From: Streptomyces marianii
Lineage (GTDB): Bacteria; Actinomycetota; Actinomycetes; Streptomycetales; Streptomycetaceae
Assembly: GCF_005795905.1 (NCBI RefSeq)
Contig: NZ_VAWE01000001.1
Location: 1,488,001 to 1,552,000 of the forward strand
DNA: 64,000 nt
Direction: 5' to 3'
The translations under genes were made by a program, and so were the position numbers. The notes under the pieces are model-generated. The model searched no databases and was not told the origin of the DNA. It saw only the letters and a list, made by a program, of their open reading frames with translations. How positions within the stretch are numbered: position 1 is the first letter of the stretch; each line of letters opens with the position of its first letter. Positions 55,919 through 64,000 of this stretch are shown here, piece by piece.

Positions 55919-57529
55919 TTGGACCTTCGCGACTACCTACGAGTCCTCTCTCGCCGCTGGCGCGCCATCACCGCGCTGACCCTGCTCGGCACGGCGGCCG
56001 GCGTGCTCCTCACGTACACGGCCATCCCCGAATACCGGGCCACCTCCAAGCTCTTCGTCTCGCTGCATGGCGGCACCGACGCGGACACCGCGCAGCTCGC
56101 CCAGGGCAATCTCTTCACCCAGGCCCGTGTGCGTTCGTACGCCGAAGTGGCGACGAGCCCCCTGGTGACCCGGCACGTCGTGAAGCAGCTGAAGCTGAAG
56201 ATGTCACCGGCCGCGCTGAGCAGCAAGATCAGCGCGACCGCCCAGCCCGACACGGTGCTGCTCCAGCTCACCGTCACCGACACCGGTGCGGCACGGGCGG
56301 CGCGCATCAGCAACGCAGTCGCCGAACGGTTCACCGAGGTGATCCGCGGTCTCGAGCGCCCGATCGACGCCGATTCGTCGCCGGTGCGGCTGAGCATCAC
56401 CGAGCCGGCCTCCGTGCCCGGCACGCCCTTCTCGCCGCGGCCGGCCACGAACATCGCACTCGGGCTCCTGGCCGGGCTGATCCTCGGGGCCGGCTTCGCC
56501 CTGGCGAGGGAGACCCTGGACTCGTCGGTCCGCACGTCCAAGGCGCTGACCGACGCTCTGGCCGGCTTCGGCGGACCGCCCGTGCTCGGCAGCATCGTGC
56601 ACGACCCCCAGGCGACCAGCCGGCCGGTGGCGCTCCGCGACGACATGCACGGGCTGCGCGCCGAGGGCTTCCGGCGGCTGCGCACCTGTCTGCAGTTCGT
56701 GGACGTGGACCGGCCGCCGAAGGTGATCGCGGTGACCAGCCCGCTGTCCGGCGAGGGCAAGACCAGTGTCGCGGTGAACCTCGCCGCGACACTGGCCGAG
56801 ACCGGAGCCTCGGTGTGCCTGGTCGACACCGACCTGCGCCGTCCCTCCACCGCCCGGACCCTGGGCCTGATCAGGGACGCCGGGCTCACCACCGCGCTGA
56901 TCGGCCGGGCCGAGGTGCAGCAACTGCTGCAGTCCGCGGGATCCTTCTCCGTACTGACCAGCGGCGCGGTGCCGCCGAACCCCACCGAGCTGCTCGGCAG
57001 CGCGCAGCTGAAGTCCGTACTCCGCAGTCTCGCCGAGAAGTTCGACCACGTCGTGGTGGACACCGCTCCGGTGCTCCCCGTCGCGGACGCCTCCGTGATC
57101 GCCTCCGAGGTGGACGGCTACCTCCTGGTCGTCCGGGCCTCCCGAACCAGCCGCGACCAGGTCGCGGAGGCTCTGCGCGCCCTGCGGCACGTGGGTGCCT
57201 CCGTGGTCGGCACGGTCCTCAACATGGCCTCGCCGAAGGAGGACCGCGGTGCCCACGGGTACGCCTACGAATACCGGCCGCAGTGCCACACGACCGGCCG
57301 GTTCGCCCGCCTGGCCCGGCTCGCCCGCATCTCCCGTCCGGGCCGGACCGGGCGCCCGTCCCGCCTGGCCAGGATCGCGCGGGCCGTCAGGCGCAGGCGG
57401 TCCCCCGGCACCGCCCCGGCCCTGCCGACTCCCGGCGGGGGGCCCGACGCCCGGCTCGCCGCCCCGGTGAGGGCGCTCGCCGAAGAGGCGCCGCGCCCGG
57501 TGGCAGTCGAACGGAGCGTGCAGTCATGA
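55919..57529 (+). CDS. Polysaccharide co-polymerase/tyrosine kinase fusion (Wzz + BY-kinase)
   Basis: Protein of 536 residues. A Wzz domain with two membrane helices (RRWRAITALTLLGTAAGVLLTY near residue 15; NIALGLLAGLILGAGFAL near 180) is fused to a cytosolic BY-kinase: Walker A SPLSGEGKTSVAVNLA, A' CLVDTDLRRPS and Walker B HVVVDTAP. After the kinase comes a tyrosine cluster, GYAYEYRPQ, the expected autophosphorylation site, then an Arg-rich tail with repeated RLAR units. It sets chain length and couples to the phosphatase at 37509. TTG 55919 is the start; it overlaps fcl by 4 bases. Confidence 0.9.
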   Translation: MDLRDYLRVLSRRWRAITALTLLGTAAGVLLTYTAIPEYRATSKLFVSLHGGTDADTAQLAQGNLFTQARVRSYAEVATSPLVTRHVVKQLKLKMSPAALSSKISATAQPDTVLLQLTVTDTGAARAARISNAVAERFTEVIRGLERPIDADSSPVRLSITEPASVPGTPFSPRPATNIALGLLAGLILGAGFALARETLDSSVRTSKALTDALAGFGGPPVLGSIVHDPQATSRPVALRDDMHGLRAEGFRRLRTCLQFVDVDRPPKVIAVTSPLSGEGKTSVAVNLAATLAETGASVCLVDTDLRRPSTARTLGLIRDAGLTTALIGRAEVQQLLQSAGSFSVLTSGAVPPNPTELLGSAQLKSVLRSLAEKFDHVVVDTAPVLPVADASVIASEVDGYLLVVRASRTSRDQVAEALRALRHVGASVVGTVLNMASPKEDRGAHGYAYEYRPQCHTTGRFARLARLARISRPGRTGRPSRLARIARAVRRRRSPGTAPALPTPGGGPDARLAAPVRALAEEAPRPVAVERSVQS

Positions 57530-58518
57530 CCGCCGTGCTGTCGGAACCGTACGGGGCCGTCCGCCGTCCCCTGGACCGCTCGGCCCGGGTGCTCGTGGCC
57601 GGACGCCGTGGACTCGTCGGTTCGGCGATGTGGCGGCATCTGTCGCGGGAGGGCTTCACCGGCCTGATGGGGCCCGGTTCCGCGGAACTGGACCTGCGCG
57701 AGCGCCGTGAGGTCTTCGACTGGTTCGCCTCCGCCCGACCGGACGTGGTGGTACTCGCCGCCGCCCGCGTGGGCGGGATCAGGGCCAACTCCACCCGGCC
57801 CGCCGACTTCATCTCCGACAACCTCCGGATCCAGGTCAATGTGCTGGACGCCGCGCTGGAGCACGGGGTCGAGCGGCTGCTGTTCCTGGGGTCCAGCTGC
57901 ATCTACCCCAAGCTCGCCGAACAGCCCGTCCGGGAGGACGCGCTCCTCACGGGCCCGCTGGAACCGACCAACGACGCCTACGCCATCGCCAAGATCGCCG
58001 GGATCCAGCAGGTCCGGTCGGTACGGCGCCAGCACGGCCTGCCGTGGATCTGCGCCATGCCGACCAATCTGTACGGCCCCGGGGACAACTTCCATCCCGA
58101 GCACTCTCATGTGCTGCCGTCGCTGATCCGCCGCTTCGACGAGGCCCGCAGGGAGGGAGCACCACGGGTCGTGAACTGGGGCTCCGGAACGCCGCGCCGG
58201 GAATTCCTGCACGTGGACGATCTGGCCCGGGCCTGCCTCCACCTGCTCGAGCACTACGACGCGGACGGCCCCGTCAACATCGGCACCGGAACGGACCTGA
58301 CCATCCGGGAGGCGGCGGAGCAGGTGGCGGAGGTCGTCGGCTACCGCGGAACCCTCGAATGGGACCCGGGGCAGCCCGACGGGACCCCGCGCAAGCTGCT
58401 GGACATCTCCCGGATCACCGCGCTCGGCTGGGAACCGAGGATCGGCCTGCGTGACGGCCTCGCCGACACCTACGCCTGGTATGCGGACCACCTCGGCTCC
58501 GGCGTGCTGCGGCTCTGA
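57526..58518 (+). CDS. fcl: GDP-L-fucose synthase
   Basis: Enzyme of 330 residues (GFS/WcaG): the NADP loop VLVAGRRGLVGSAMWRHL (GxxGxxG), GSSCIYPK with the catalytic cysteine, the YAIAK pair and NLYGPGDNFHPEHSHVLPSLIRRF are diagnostic. It epimerises and reduces the product of gmd to GDP-L-fucose. ATG 57526 overlaps the stop of the Wzz/kinase gene. Its end is followed by a hairpin terminator that closes the polysaccharide locus. Confidence 0.93.
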   Translation: MTAVLSEPYGAVRRPLDRSARVLVAGRRGLVGSAMWRHLSREGFTGLMGPGSAELDLRERREVFDWFASARPDVVVLAAARVGGIRANSTRPADFISDNLRIQVNVLDAALEHGVERLLFLGSSCIYPKLAEQPVREDALLTGPLEPTNDAYAIAKIAGIQQVRSVRRQHGLPWICAMPTNLYGPGDNFHPEHSHVLPSLIRRFDEARREGAPRVVNWGSGTPRREFLHVDDLARACLHLLEHYDADGPVNIGTGTDLTIREAAEQVAEVVGYRGTLEWDPGQPDGTPRKLLDISRITALGWEPRIGLRDGLADTYAWYADHLGSGVLRL

Positions 58519-58528
58519 TCGACCACGG

Positions 58529-58562
58529 CGTCCGGTCCCGCCGGCCCCGGCCGGACCGGACG
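58529..58562 (+). terminator. Hairpin terminator after fcl
   Basis: A 10-bp perfect stem, CGTCCGGTCC at 58529-58538 with GGACCGGACG at 58553-58562, 10 bp past the stop, with a further pairing CCGGCC/GGCCGG inside. Confidence 0.75.
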
Positions 58563-59201
58563 CTCGTCCCCGGGCTCACGTCCCCGGGCCCGGATCTCCG
58601 AACCCGAGGCCATGGACGCGCGGCCCGGACGAACGCTCCCGAGGCCATGGACGCGCGGCCCGGACGAGCGCTCCCGAGGCTCGTTCCCGGTTCGGATCTT
58701 CTGACGCACGGCCGGGGCCCGCGTTCCCGAACGCACTCCTCCGCTCGTGACGGCGACCCTTCAGGTCCATCCGAGTGCCGCTCGTACACCGTCCTGCCGA
58801 ACACCGTGGTGCGCCTGTTTCGGATAGGCCGGTTCATGTCTACGGATCGAAGCGCTTGACCTTCTCGAACAGCCTGACGGAGTACGACCACAAGTGCCGG
58901 TGGAGGCGGTGCGGAGGGCACGCGAGTGTCTGCTTTGGACATACCCATGCGAACGAAGGACGGCGAGCAGTAGGCGCCGGAGCGCCGGCGCCACACAGGC
59001 CCGGTCCGGTGCCGCTGGGCGTCCGGTGGTCGGGCAAAGCTGTCGCCTGCCGCGTGGTCGTCCCCCGGTTGCCGCCGCGGTGGCCACGGCCCGCCGCGGG
59101 TGCGGCAAACAACCTGTCCTGCAACGCGGTTCGAACCTCTCTTTCGAAAAGCAATAACGATCACCACTCGTCAAGCGTCTTCCACTAAGGAGCCCGAAAC
59201 C
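58563..59201. other. Gene-poor stretch with a tandem repeat
   Basis: About 640 bp without a convincing gene. It contains the 35-bp repeat at 58603-58682, a TTGACC hexamer at about 58857, and near the end the palindromes GGTTCGAACC (59128-59137) and TTTCGAAA. Possible regulatory region of the sortase-substrate gene; no promoter could be placed with confidence. Confidence 0.6.
58603..58682. repeat. 35-bp tandem repeat, about 2.3 copies
   Basis: Units begin at 58603, 58638 and (partial) 58673, each starting CCCGAGGCCATGGACGCGCG. The two full copies differ at one base. Located in the gap after fcl, outside any gene. Confidence 0.8.
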
Positions 59202-60068
<867 letters not shown>

Positions 60069-60103
60069 CGGACAGCCACCGGCACAACGGCACCACCGCG
60101 GTA

Positions 60104-60147
60104 CGGGAGAGCTCCCGGCAGCGCCTCGCTGTCCGGGGGCTCTCCCG
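60104..60147 (+). terminator. Hairpin terminator after the sortase-substrate gene
   Basis: CGGGAGAGCTCCCGG (60104-60118) pairs with 60133-60147 over 15 bp with one G-U wobble; the 5' arm also contains a smaller palindrome. Confidence 0.65.
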
Positions 60148-60276
60148 TGTCCGGAGACCGCGGCCCGGGACCGCCGCACAGGATCGCGGCGGGGAGTGCG
60201 GCATGGGGGCGAATCCCCCGGTGAGCCGGTGGAGGGACAGCGGCGACGGCTGCGGCGTCGTGCGAGGGTGCGGGGC

Positions 60277-61131
60277 ATGCGCGTCGCTTTCGTGACCCCC
60301 GTGGTCATCCTGGCCCTCGCCGCCGGGGCCCTCGCACCCTCCTGTACGGCGGGCGGCGGTGCCGGCGGGCGGGATCCGGCGCAGGTCCGGGCGGCGACAC
60401 CGGTCGAGCGTCTGCGAGTCGAGGTCGTCGGGACCCTGCCGCACGACCCGGGGGCATTCACCCAGGGCCTGGAGATGGCCCGCGGCGCACTCTACGAGAG
60501 CACGGGTGTCTCCGGCCGTTCGACGATCGGATGGGGCCCGCCGGGTGCCGCGCCCACCCGGCGTGCGCGACTGCCGGCGCCGCTGTTCGGTGAGGGGATC
60601 ACCGTCGTGGGGCGGACCCTGTGGCAGCTCACCTGGCGCGACGGTGTCGCGATCGAGCGCGACGCAAGGACTCTCGCCGAGCTCCGCCGGGTTCCGTACG
60701 ACGGCGAGGGCTGGGGAGTGTGCCACCAGCCGCGCCGCGGCCGCCTGGTGACGAGCGACGGCTCCGCCCGCCTCGTCTTCCGGGACCCCGGGACCCTCGG
60801 GAGGAAGGGCTCGGTCGTCGTCACCCTCGGCGGGCGGCGGGTGGACCGGCTCAACGAACTGGAGTGCGTCGGCGACCTCGTGTACGCCAACGTCTGGCCC
60901 ACCGACCGGATCGTGCGGATCGACGCCCGCACCGGCCGTGTGACGGGGGAGATCTCCGCTAACGGCCTGATCGGCGCGGCCGAGCGGCGGCACGCGGACG
61001 CCCTCAACGGGATCGCGGCCGTCCCGGGAACCGATCAGTTCCTGCTGACCGGCAAGTGGTGGCCGACGACGTTCCGGGTGCGGTTCGTGCCCGCCCCGCA
61101 CACTTCCGGCGCCGCACGGCGGAGTCCCTGA
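60277..61131 (+). CDS. Glutaminyl-peptide cyclotransferase (plant/bacterial QC type)
   Basis: Protein of 284 residues of the Glu_cyclase_2 family, a five-blade propeller that converts N-terminal glutamine to pyroglutamate. Hallmarks: LPHDPGAFTQGLEM, TLWQLTWRDG, RLNELECVGDLVYANVW, TDRIVRIDARTG and NGIAAVPGTDQFLLTGKWW. The signal region (FVTPVVILALAAGAL) ends at a Cys (SC) resembling a lipobox, so the enzyme is secreted and perhaps lipid-anchored. ATG 60277 with GGGTGCGGGG upstream. Its last 97 bp overlap an antisense gene. Confidence 0.9.
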   Translation: MRVAFVTPVVILALAAGALAPSCTAGGGAGGRDPAQVRAATPVERLRVEVVGTLPHDPGAFTQGLEMARGALYESTGVSGRSTIGWGPPGAAPTRRARLPAPLFGEGITVVGRTLWQLTWRDGVAIERDARTLAELRRVPYDGEGWGVCHQPRRGRLVTSDGSARLVFRDPGTLGRKGSVVVTLGGRRVDRLNELECVGDLVYANVWPTDRIVRIDARTGRVTGEISANGLIGAAERRHADALNGIAAVPGTDQFLLTGKWWPTTFRVRFVPAPHTSGAARRSP

Positions 61132-61445
61132 GCCGGATTCCGGCAGATGTCGTTCCACGTGTTCCGGCGGCCGTCGGCGGGTGTGTCGATGTCGGTCATG
61201 CGCGTGGCCGCCGGGAAGGACGTGACCTTCGTGCCGGCGCGGTGGACCTCGTAGCCGCCGACACCGGTGTCGTCCGTGGAGTGCTCCCACATGACGTGCA
61301 CGGAGGTCGCGCTGCTCGCCTGGACGGTGACGCCGCTCCGCACGGAGGGACTGCGGGTGTCCGCGGCCCCGGCGCCACCGCCGCATGCCGCGACGAGCAG
61401 CACACGCGCACACGTCAGCACGGGGAAGAACAGGGGGCGTCGCAC
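61035..61445 (-). CDS. Short fibronectin type III lipoprotein, probably truncated
   Basis: A frame of 136 residues from GTG 61445 (GGAGG 7 bp upstream). The signal peptide ends in the lipobox VAAC (Cys21). Residues about 40-90 form a fibronectin type III beginning: GVTVQASSATSVHVMWEHSTDDTGVGGYEVHRAG. Normal Fn3 domains would continue with a TYTVRAVD strand, but here the frame departs (NTWNDICRNP) and runs antisense into the cyclotransferase gene to a stop at 61035. This looks like a gene cut short by rearrangement, or a real small lipoprotein with an odd tail. Confidence 0.6.
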   Translation of the reverse strand: MRRPLFFPVLTCARVLLVAACGGGAGAADTRSPSVRSGVTVQASSATSVHVMWEHSTDDTGVGGYEVHRAGTKVTSFPAATRMTDIDTPADGRRNTWNDICRNPAQGLRRAAPEVCGAGTNRTRNVVGHHLPVSRN

Positions 61446-61486
61446 CGGGCTGCCTCCGTCCGCCGGGCATTGGTCCAGACCTGTAT

Positions 61487-62188
61487 CGCACAGTCCGGCC
61501 GCGCCCGGCAAGAAGGCGGAGGGCACGGACGGGGGCGGACGGAGATGCCCGGGAGTCAGAAGGGAGAGCCGCCCCAGGGGTCCTGGCGTTCGCCGTGTCC
61601 CAGCGCACAGTCCGGCCGCGCCCGGCAAGAGGGCGGAGGGCACGGACGGGGGCGGACGGAGATGCCCGGGAGTCAGAAGGGAGAGCCGCCCCAGGGGTCC
61701 TGGCGTTCGCCGTGTCCCAGCGCACAGTCCGGCCGCGCCCGGCAAGAGGGCGGAGGGCACGGACGGGGGCGGACGGAGATGCCCGGGAGTCAGAAGGGAG
61801 AGCCGCCCCAGGGGTCCTGGCGTTCGCCGTGTCCCAGCGCACAGTCCGGCCGCGCCCGGCAAGAGGGCGGAGGGCACGGACGGGGGCGGACGGAGATGCC
61901 CGGGAGTCAGAAGGGAGAGCCGCCCCAGGGGTCCTGGCGTTCGCCGTGTCCCAGCGCACAGTCCGGCCGCGCCCGGCAAGAGGGCGGAGGGCACGGACGG
62001 GGGCGGACGGAGATGCCCGGGAGTCAGAAGGGAGAGCCGCCCCAGGGGTCCTGGCGTTCGCCGTGTCCCAGCGCACAGTCCGGCCGCGCCCGGCAAGAGG
62101 GCGGAGGGCACGGACGGGGGCGGACGGAGATGCCCGGGAGTCAGGAGGGAGAGCCGCCCCCGGGGTCCTGGCGTTCGCCGTGTCCCAG
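61487..62188. repeat. 117-bp tandem repeat, six copies
   Basis: Copies start at 61487, 61604, 61721, 61838, 61955 and 62072. The middle ones appear identical; the first and last carry a few changes. Each unit holds, on the minus strand, a copy of the last 15 codons and stop of the Rdx gene that lies at its right end, with the peptide ending DPWGGSPF, followed by about 70 bp of flanking sequence. Because 117 is a multiple of 3, long spurious open frames run through it on both strands. Confidence 0.93.
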
Positions 62189-62488
62189 CGTCCTGCCGGG
62201 CGCGACCAGGTCCCTGACGACCCGCTTCACGGCGGTCGGCTCGGGGAAGCCCTGCTCACGGCGGTCCCAGACGACCTCTCCGTCGACCCGCACGACGAAC
62301 ACGCCCCCGATGCCCGGCTTCAGCGCCACCTCGGTGAGCTCGGTGCGGTCGAAGGTGCCGAGGAGTTCCTGGGCCAGCCATGCCGCGCGGGGCAGCCAGC
62401 GGCACTGGGTGCAGTACTCGATCTGCAGCCGGTGGCCTGCCGTTTCCCGCTCCGGCCCGGGTTCCGGCACCTCGTCTGCCGCGGACAT
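62141..62488 (-). CDS. Rdx family protein (SelT/SelW/SelH-like)
   Basis: Thioredoxin-like protein of 115 residues. The redox site is YCTQCRWLPRAAWLAQELL, the C-x2-C form in place of C-x2-Sec of selenoprotein W, followed by GIGGVFVVRVDGEVVWDRRE, the conserved Rdx strand. Likely a small thiol redox protein. ATG 62488 with GAGGG 6 bp upstream, 9 bp after the preceding gene's stop: one operon. Its C-terminal 15 codons are the founder or right end of the 117-bp repeat, but with DPGGGSPS where the other copies read DPWGGSPF. Confidence 0.87.
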   Translation of the reverse strand: MSAADEVPEPGPERETAGHRLQIEYCTQCRWLPRAAWLAQELLGTFDRTELTEVALKPGIGGVFVVRVDGEVVWDRREQGFPEPTAVKRVVRDLVAPGRTLGHGERQDPGGGSPS

Positions 62489-62497
62489 CCGGCGCCC

Positions 62498-64000
62498 TCA
62501 CCTTCCCGTGCCGCGGCGGCGCGCCGCGGACCGCTTCACCGTCGCCCTCGCCGTCTTCGCGGCGTGCGCCGCCAAGTCTGCCACCCTGCCGTCCGGGTGG
62601 CGTCCCCGCAGGTCCTCCAGGACGCGGGCCGCGCCCGCCGGGTCGCTCTCCGCCAGTGCCGTCAGCAGGGACGGGGCGCCGCCCGGCCAGCCGGCGGCGG
62701 CCTCGTCGAAGGCGTCGACCAGTGCGGTGGGTGCGGGCTCGGGGGCGCGGTCCGCGTCGGCGGCGGCCACGAAGGTCCGCATGTCCGCCGCCCAGCAGGC
62801 GTCCAGTTCCTCCAGCAGGAACGTGGCCCGCGCGGTGAGGGGCACGAGGCCCTCGTCCGCCGGTTCGCCCCGGGAGTGGAGGAGTCGGTGGGCGTGGGCG
62901 CCGGTGACGGGGTCGGTGAGCGCGGCCCGCAGGGGTCCGTCGGGGATGTACGCCCGGTCCAGCCGCTCGAACAGAGCCGTCGTCAGTGTGCGGTGGAAGT
63001 CGGCGGACTTGGCCGCGGAGGCGGCGTCCAGCAGCTCGCTCCACGCCGCGTCGGTGGCGCCACGGGCCGTCGTCCACGCGGTGACCGCCGCGGCGGCGAC
63101 GGCCGGCGGCCAGTGCTGGACGGCGGCGATGGTGCGTGCCGCGTCCCAAGTGACGAGCTCGTGCTCGTCGGGGGCGGCGACGTGGCCCACGGCGAGGACG
63201 TGGCGGACGACGGCATTGCCGAGCGGGGTGAGACCGTAGGTGTCGCCGGTGCGGAAGACACAGCCGGTACGGGTCAGTGCGTCGACCACCGCGGCGAGCG
63301 CGCGGGCCGGGCCGTCGACCGCCGCGCGGTCGTCCTCGGTGAGACCGGGGATGCCGAGCAGTCCGGACAGTTCGGCGAGCGGCGGCGTCTCGTACCCGGT
63401 CGGGGCCGAGGCGGGGACGACGGCCGGGGCGTCCTCCAGGTCGGGCGGGACGGTCAGGTCGGTGTGGCCCGACGCCTTGCGGGCCACGGACTCGGGGGTG
63501 CCGCCCCGCGCGTACAGGCCGTAGAGGACGTGCGCGGCGTCGAGTGCGTACTCCTCGTCGGCGGCGCGGTCCGGGTCGGAGCCGGCGGCGATGCGCTCCA
63601 CGACGGCGGCGAGGACGTCGGCGCCGAGTTCGACGAGTTCCTGCGGCGTGCCGCCGGTCCAGACGGCCTCGGCCGGTCCGGGGAAGCCGCACTGCTCGGC
63701 CAGGTCGTGGACGTCGGCGCTCCCGGCCGCCAGCGCCGCGGGCAGCGGGGCCGCGTGCAGCAGCGTCCGGATCTCACCGGGGCCGGGCACGGCGGCGGGC
63801 GGGGGCAGCGGAGTGGCGGAGTCGCCGTGGTGGTCGAGGTGTTCGTCGAGGAAGCGGTCGGCGAGGACGGCGTGCGGCAGGGCCTCGGGCCCGGGGGCGA
63901 GGCCCTCGTACGGTCCCGAGAGCGCCTCGGCGAGGCCCGCCGCCGTCCAGCGGTCGGTCAGGGCCACCGCCAGCGCCTCCAGTTCGGACGTGAGCGCCTC
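62498..64000 (-). CDS. Unknown protein, 5' end beyond the window
   Basis: At least 501 codons read on the minus strand without stop to the window edge; the frame is open at 64000. It is rich in Ala, Leu, Asp and Arg, largely helical, with no membrane segment. A segment TGCVFRTGDTYGLTPLGNAVVRHVLA resembles a winged-helix wing and follow-on helix, hinting at a nucleic-acid or protein interaction, but no family could be named. The C-terminus is a basic tail (KTARATVKRSAARRR). It is co-transcribed with the Rdx gene. Confidence 0.8.
   Translation of the reverse strand, partial: EALTSELEALAVALTDRWTAAGLAEALSGPYEGLAPGPEALPHAVLADRFLDEHLDHHGDSATPLPPPAAVPGPGEIRTLLHAAPLPAALAAGSADVHDLAEQCGFPGPAEAVWTGGTPQELVELGADVLAAVVERIAAGSDPDRAADEEYALDAAHVLYGLYARGGTPESVARKASGHTDLTVPPDLEDAPAVVPASAPTGYETPPLAELSGLLGIPGLTEDDRAAVDGPARALAAVVDALTRTGCVFRTGDTYGLTPLGNAVVRHVLAVGHVAAPDEHELVTWDAARTIAAVQHWPPAVAAAAVTAWTTARGATDAAWSELLDAASAAKSADFHRTLTTALFERLDRAYIPDGPLRAALTDPVTGAHAHRLLHSRGEPADEGLVPLTARATFLLEELDACWAADMRTFVAAADADRAPEPAPTALVDAFDEAAAGWPGGAPSLLTALAESDPAGAARVLEDLRGRHPDGRVADLAAHAAKTARATVKRSAARRRGTGR

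Noticed and set aside
59128..59137. GGTTCGAACC, like the T-arm of a tRNA
   Set aside because: No acceptor, D or anticodon arm can be folded around it; only the short palindrome is present.
58563..59201. Small coding frames in the gap after fcl
   Set aside because: The frames carry repeats and Arg/Pro-rich peptides without ribosome-binding sites or recognisable domains.
61056..63239. Very long open frames on both strands across the 117-bp repeat (up to about 790 codons)
   Set aside because: The unit is a multiple of 3 and lacks stops in several frames; the peptides are 39-residue repeats with no known domain and cross real genes.

Overview
The window is about 64 kb of very GC-rich DNA with tightly packed genes, many GTG and TTG starts, ATGA and GTGA stop-start overlaps, and GC-rich hairpin terminators without U-tracts. 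Together with families such as DUF6325, GAP/Sap, SHOCT and LAxTG sortase substrates, and the order alc-allB-allR...aceB that I recall from Streptomyces coelicolor, this points to a Streptomyces or close relative. No rRNA, tRNA, CRISPR array, insertion sequence or replication origin was seen.

Region 1 (1-13.9 kb) holds stress and energy genes: the 3' part of a GH15 trehalase/glucoamylase-like enzyme, a CPA-type cation/proton antiporter behind cydAB (cytochrome bd oxidase), an SDR and a GMC oxidoreductase, a cyclase-family metal hydrolase overlapping a ClC channel gene, and small stress or membrane proteins (SHOCT, DUF6325, GAP, YihY).

Region 2 (13.9-20.1 kb) is a sugar-uptake locus. Two paralogous binding lipoproteins, one permease and one single-domain ATPase form an overlapping operon. 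A GntR regulator and a Gfo/Idh/MocA dehydrogenase follow. The operon and dehydrogenase promoters carry the same operator-like box exactly 4 bp upstream of the -35 hexamer, so they are probably one regulon, perhaps for inositol or a related polyol. Next come a cytochrome P450 remnant, a TetR gene and a saccharopine-dehydrogenase-like gene (20-22.4 kb).

Region 3 (22.4-28.7 kb) joins a diacylglycerol-kinase-like lipid kinase, an alkyl-DHAP-synthase-like flavoenzyme, a divergent TetR and glpD: glycerol-phosphate or possibly ether-lipid chemistry. A DUF418 membrane protein follows. Region 4 (28.8-37.4 kb) is the allantoin pathway: allantoicase, allantoinase, an IclR regulator (AllR-like) and malate synthase, with related palindromes at three promoters. 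A TetR gene, a methyltransferase, a DUF5955-like gene and a MobA-like nucleotidyltransferase lie between.

Region 5 (37.5-58.5 kb) is a 21-kb exopolysaccharide locus of the Wzx/Wzy type. It has a low-Mr tyrosine phosphatase, a DUF4012 protein, an initiating sugar-phosphate transferase, UDP-xylose-synthase-like, GDP-mannose dehydratase and GDP-fucose synthase enzymes, six glycosyltransferases, three FkbM methyltransferases, a flippase, a polymerase, and a fused Wzz/BY-kinase. Region 6 (58.5-64 kb) has a secreted Asp/His-rich LADTG sortase substrate, a glutamine cyclotransferase, a short fibronectin-III lipoprotein, a six-copy 117-bp tandem repeat grown from the end of a selenoprotein-W-like (Rdx) gene, and a partial gene of unknown function.

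A recurring oddity is tandem repeats (33, 39 and 117 bp) that start inside the 3' end of a gene and carry its stop codon with them.
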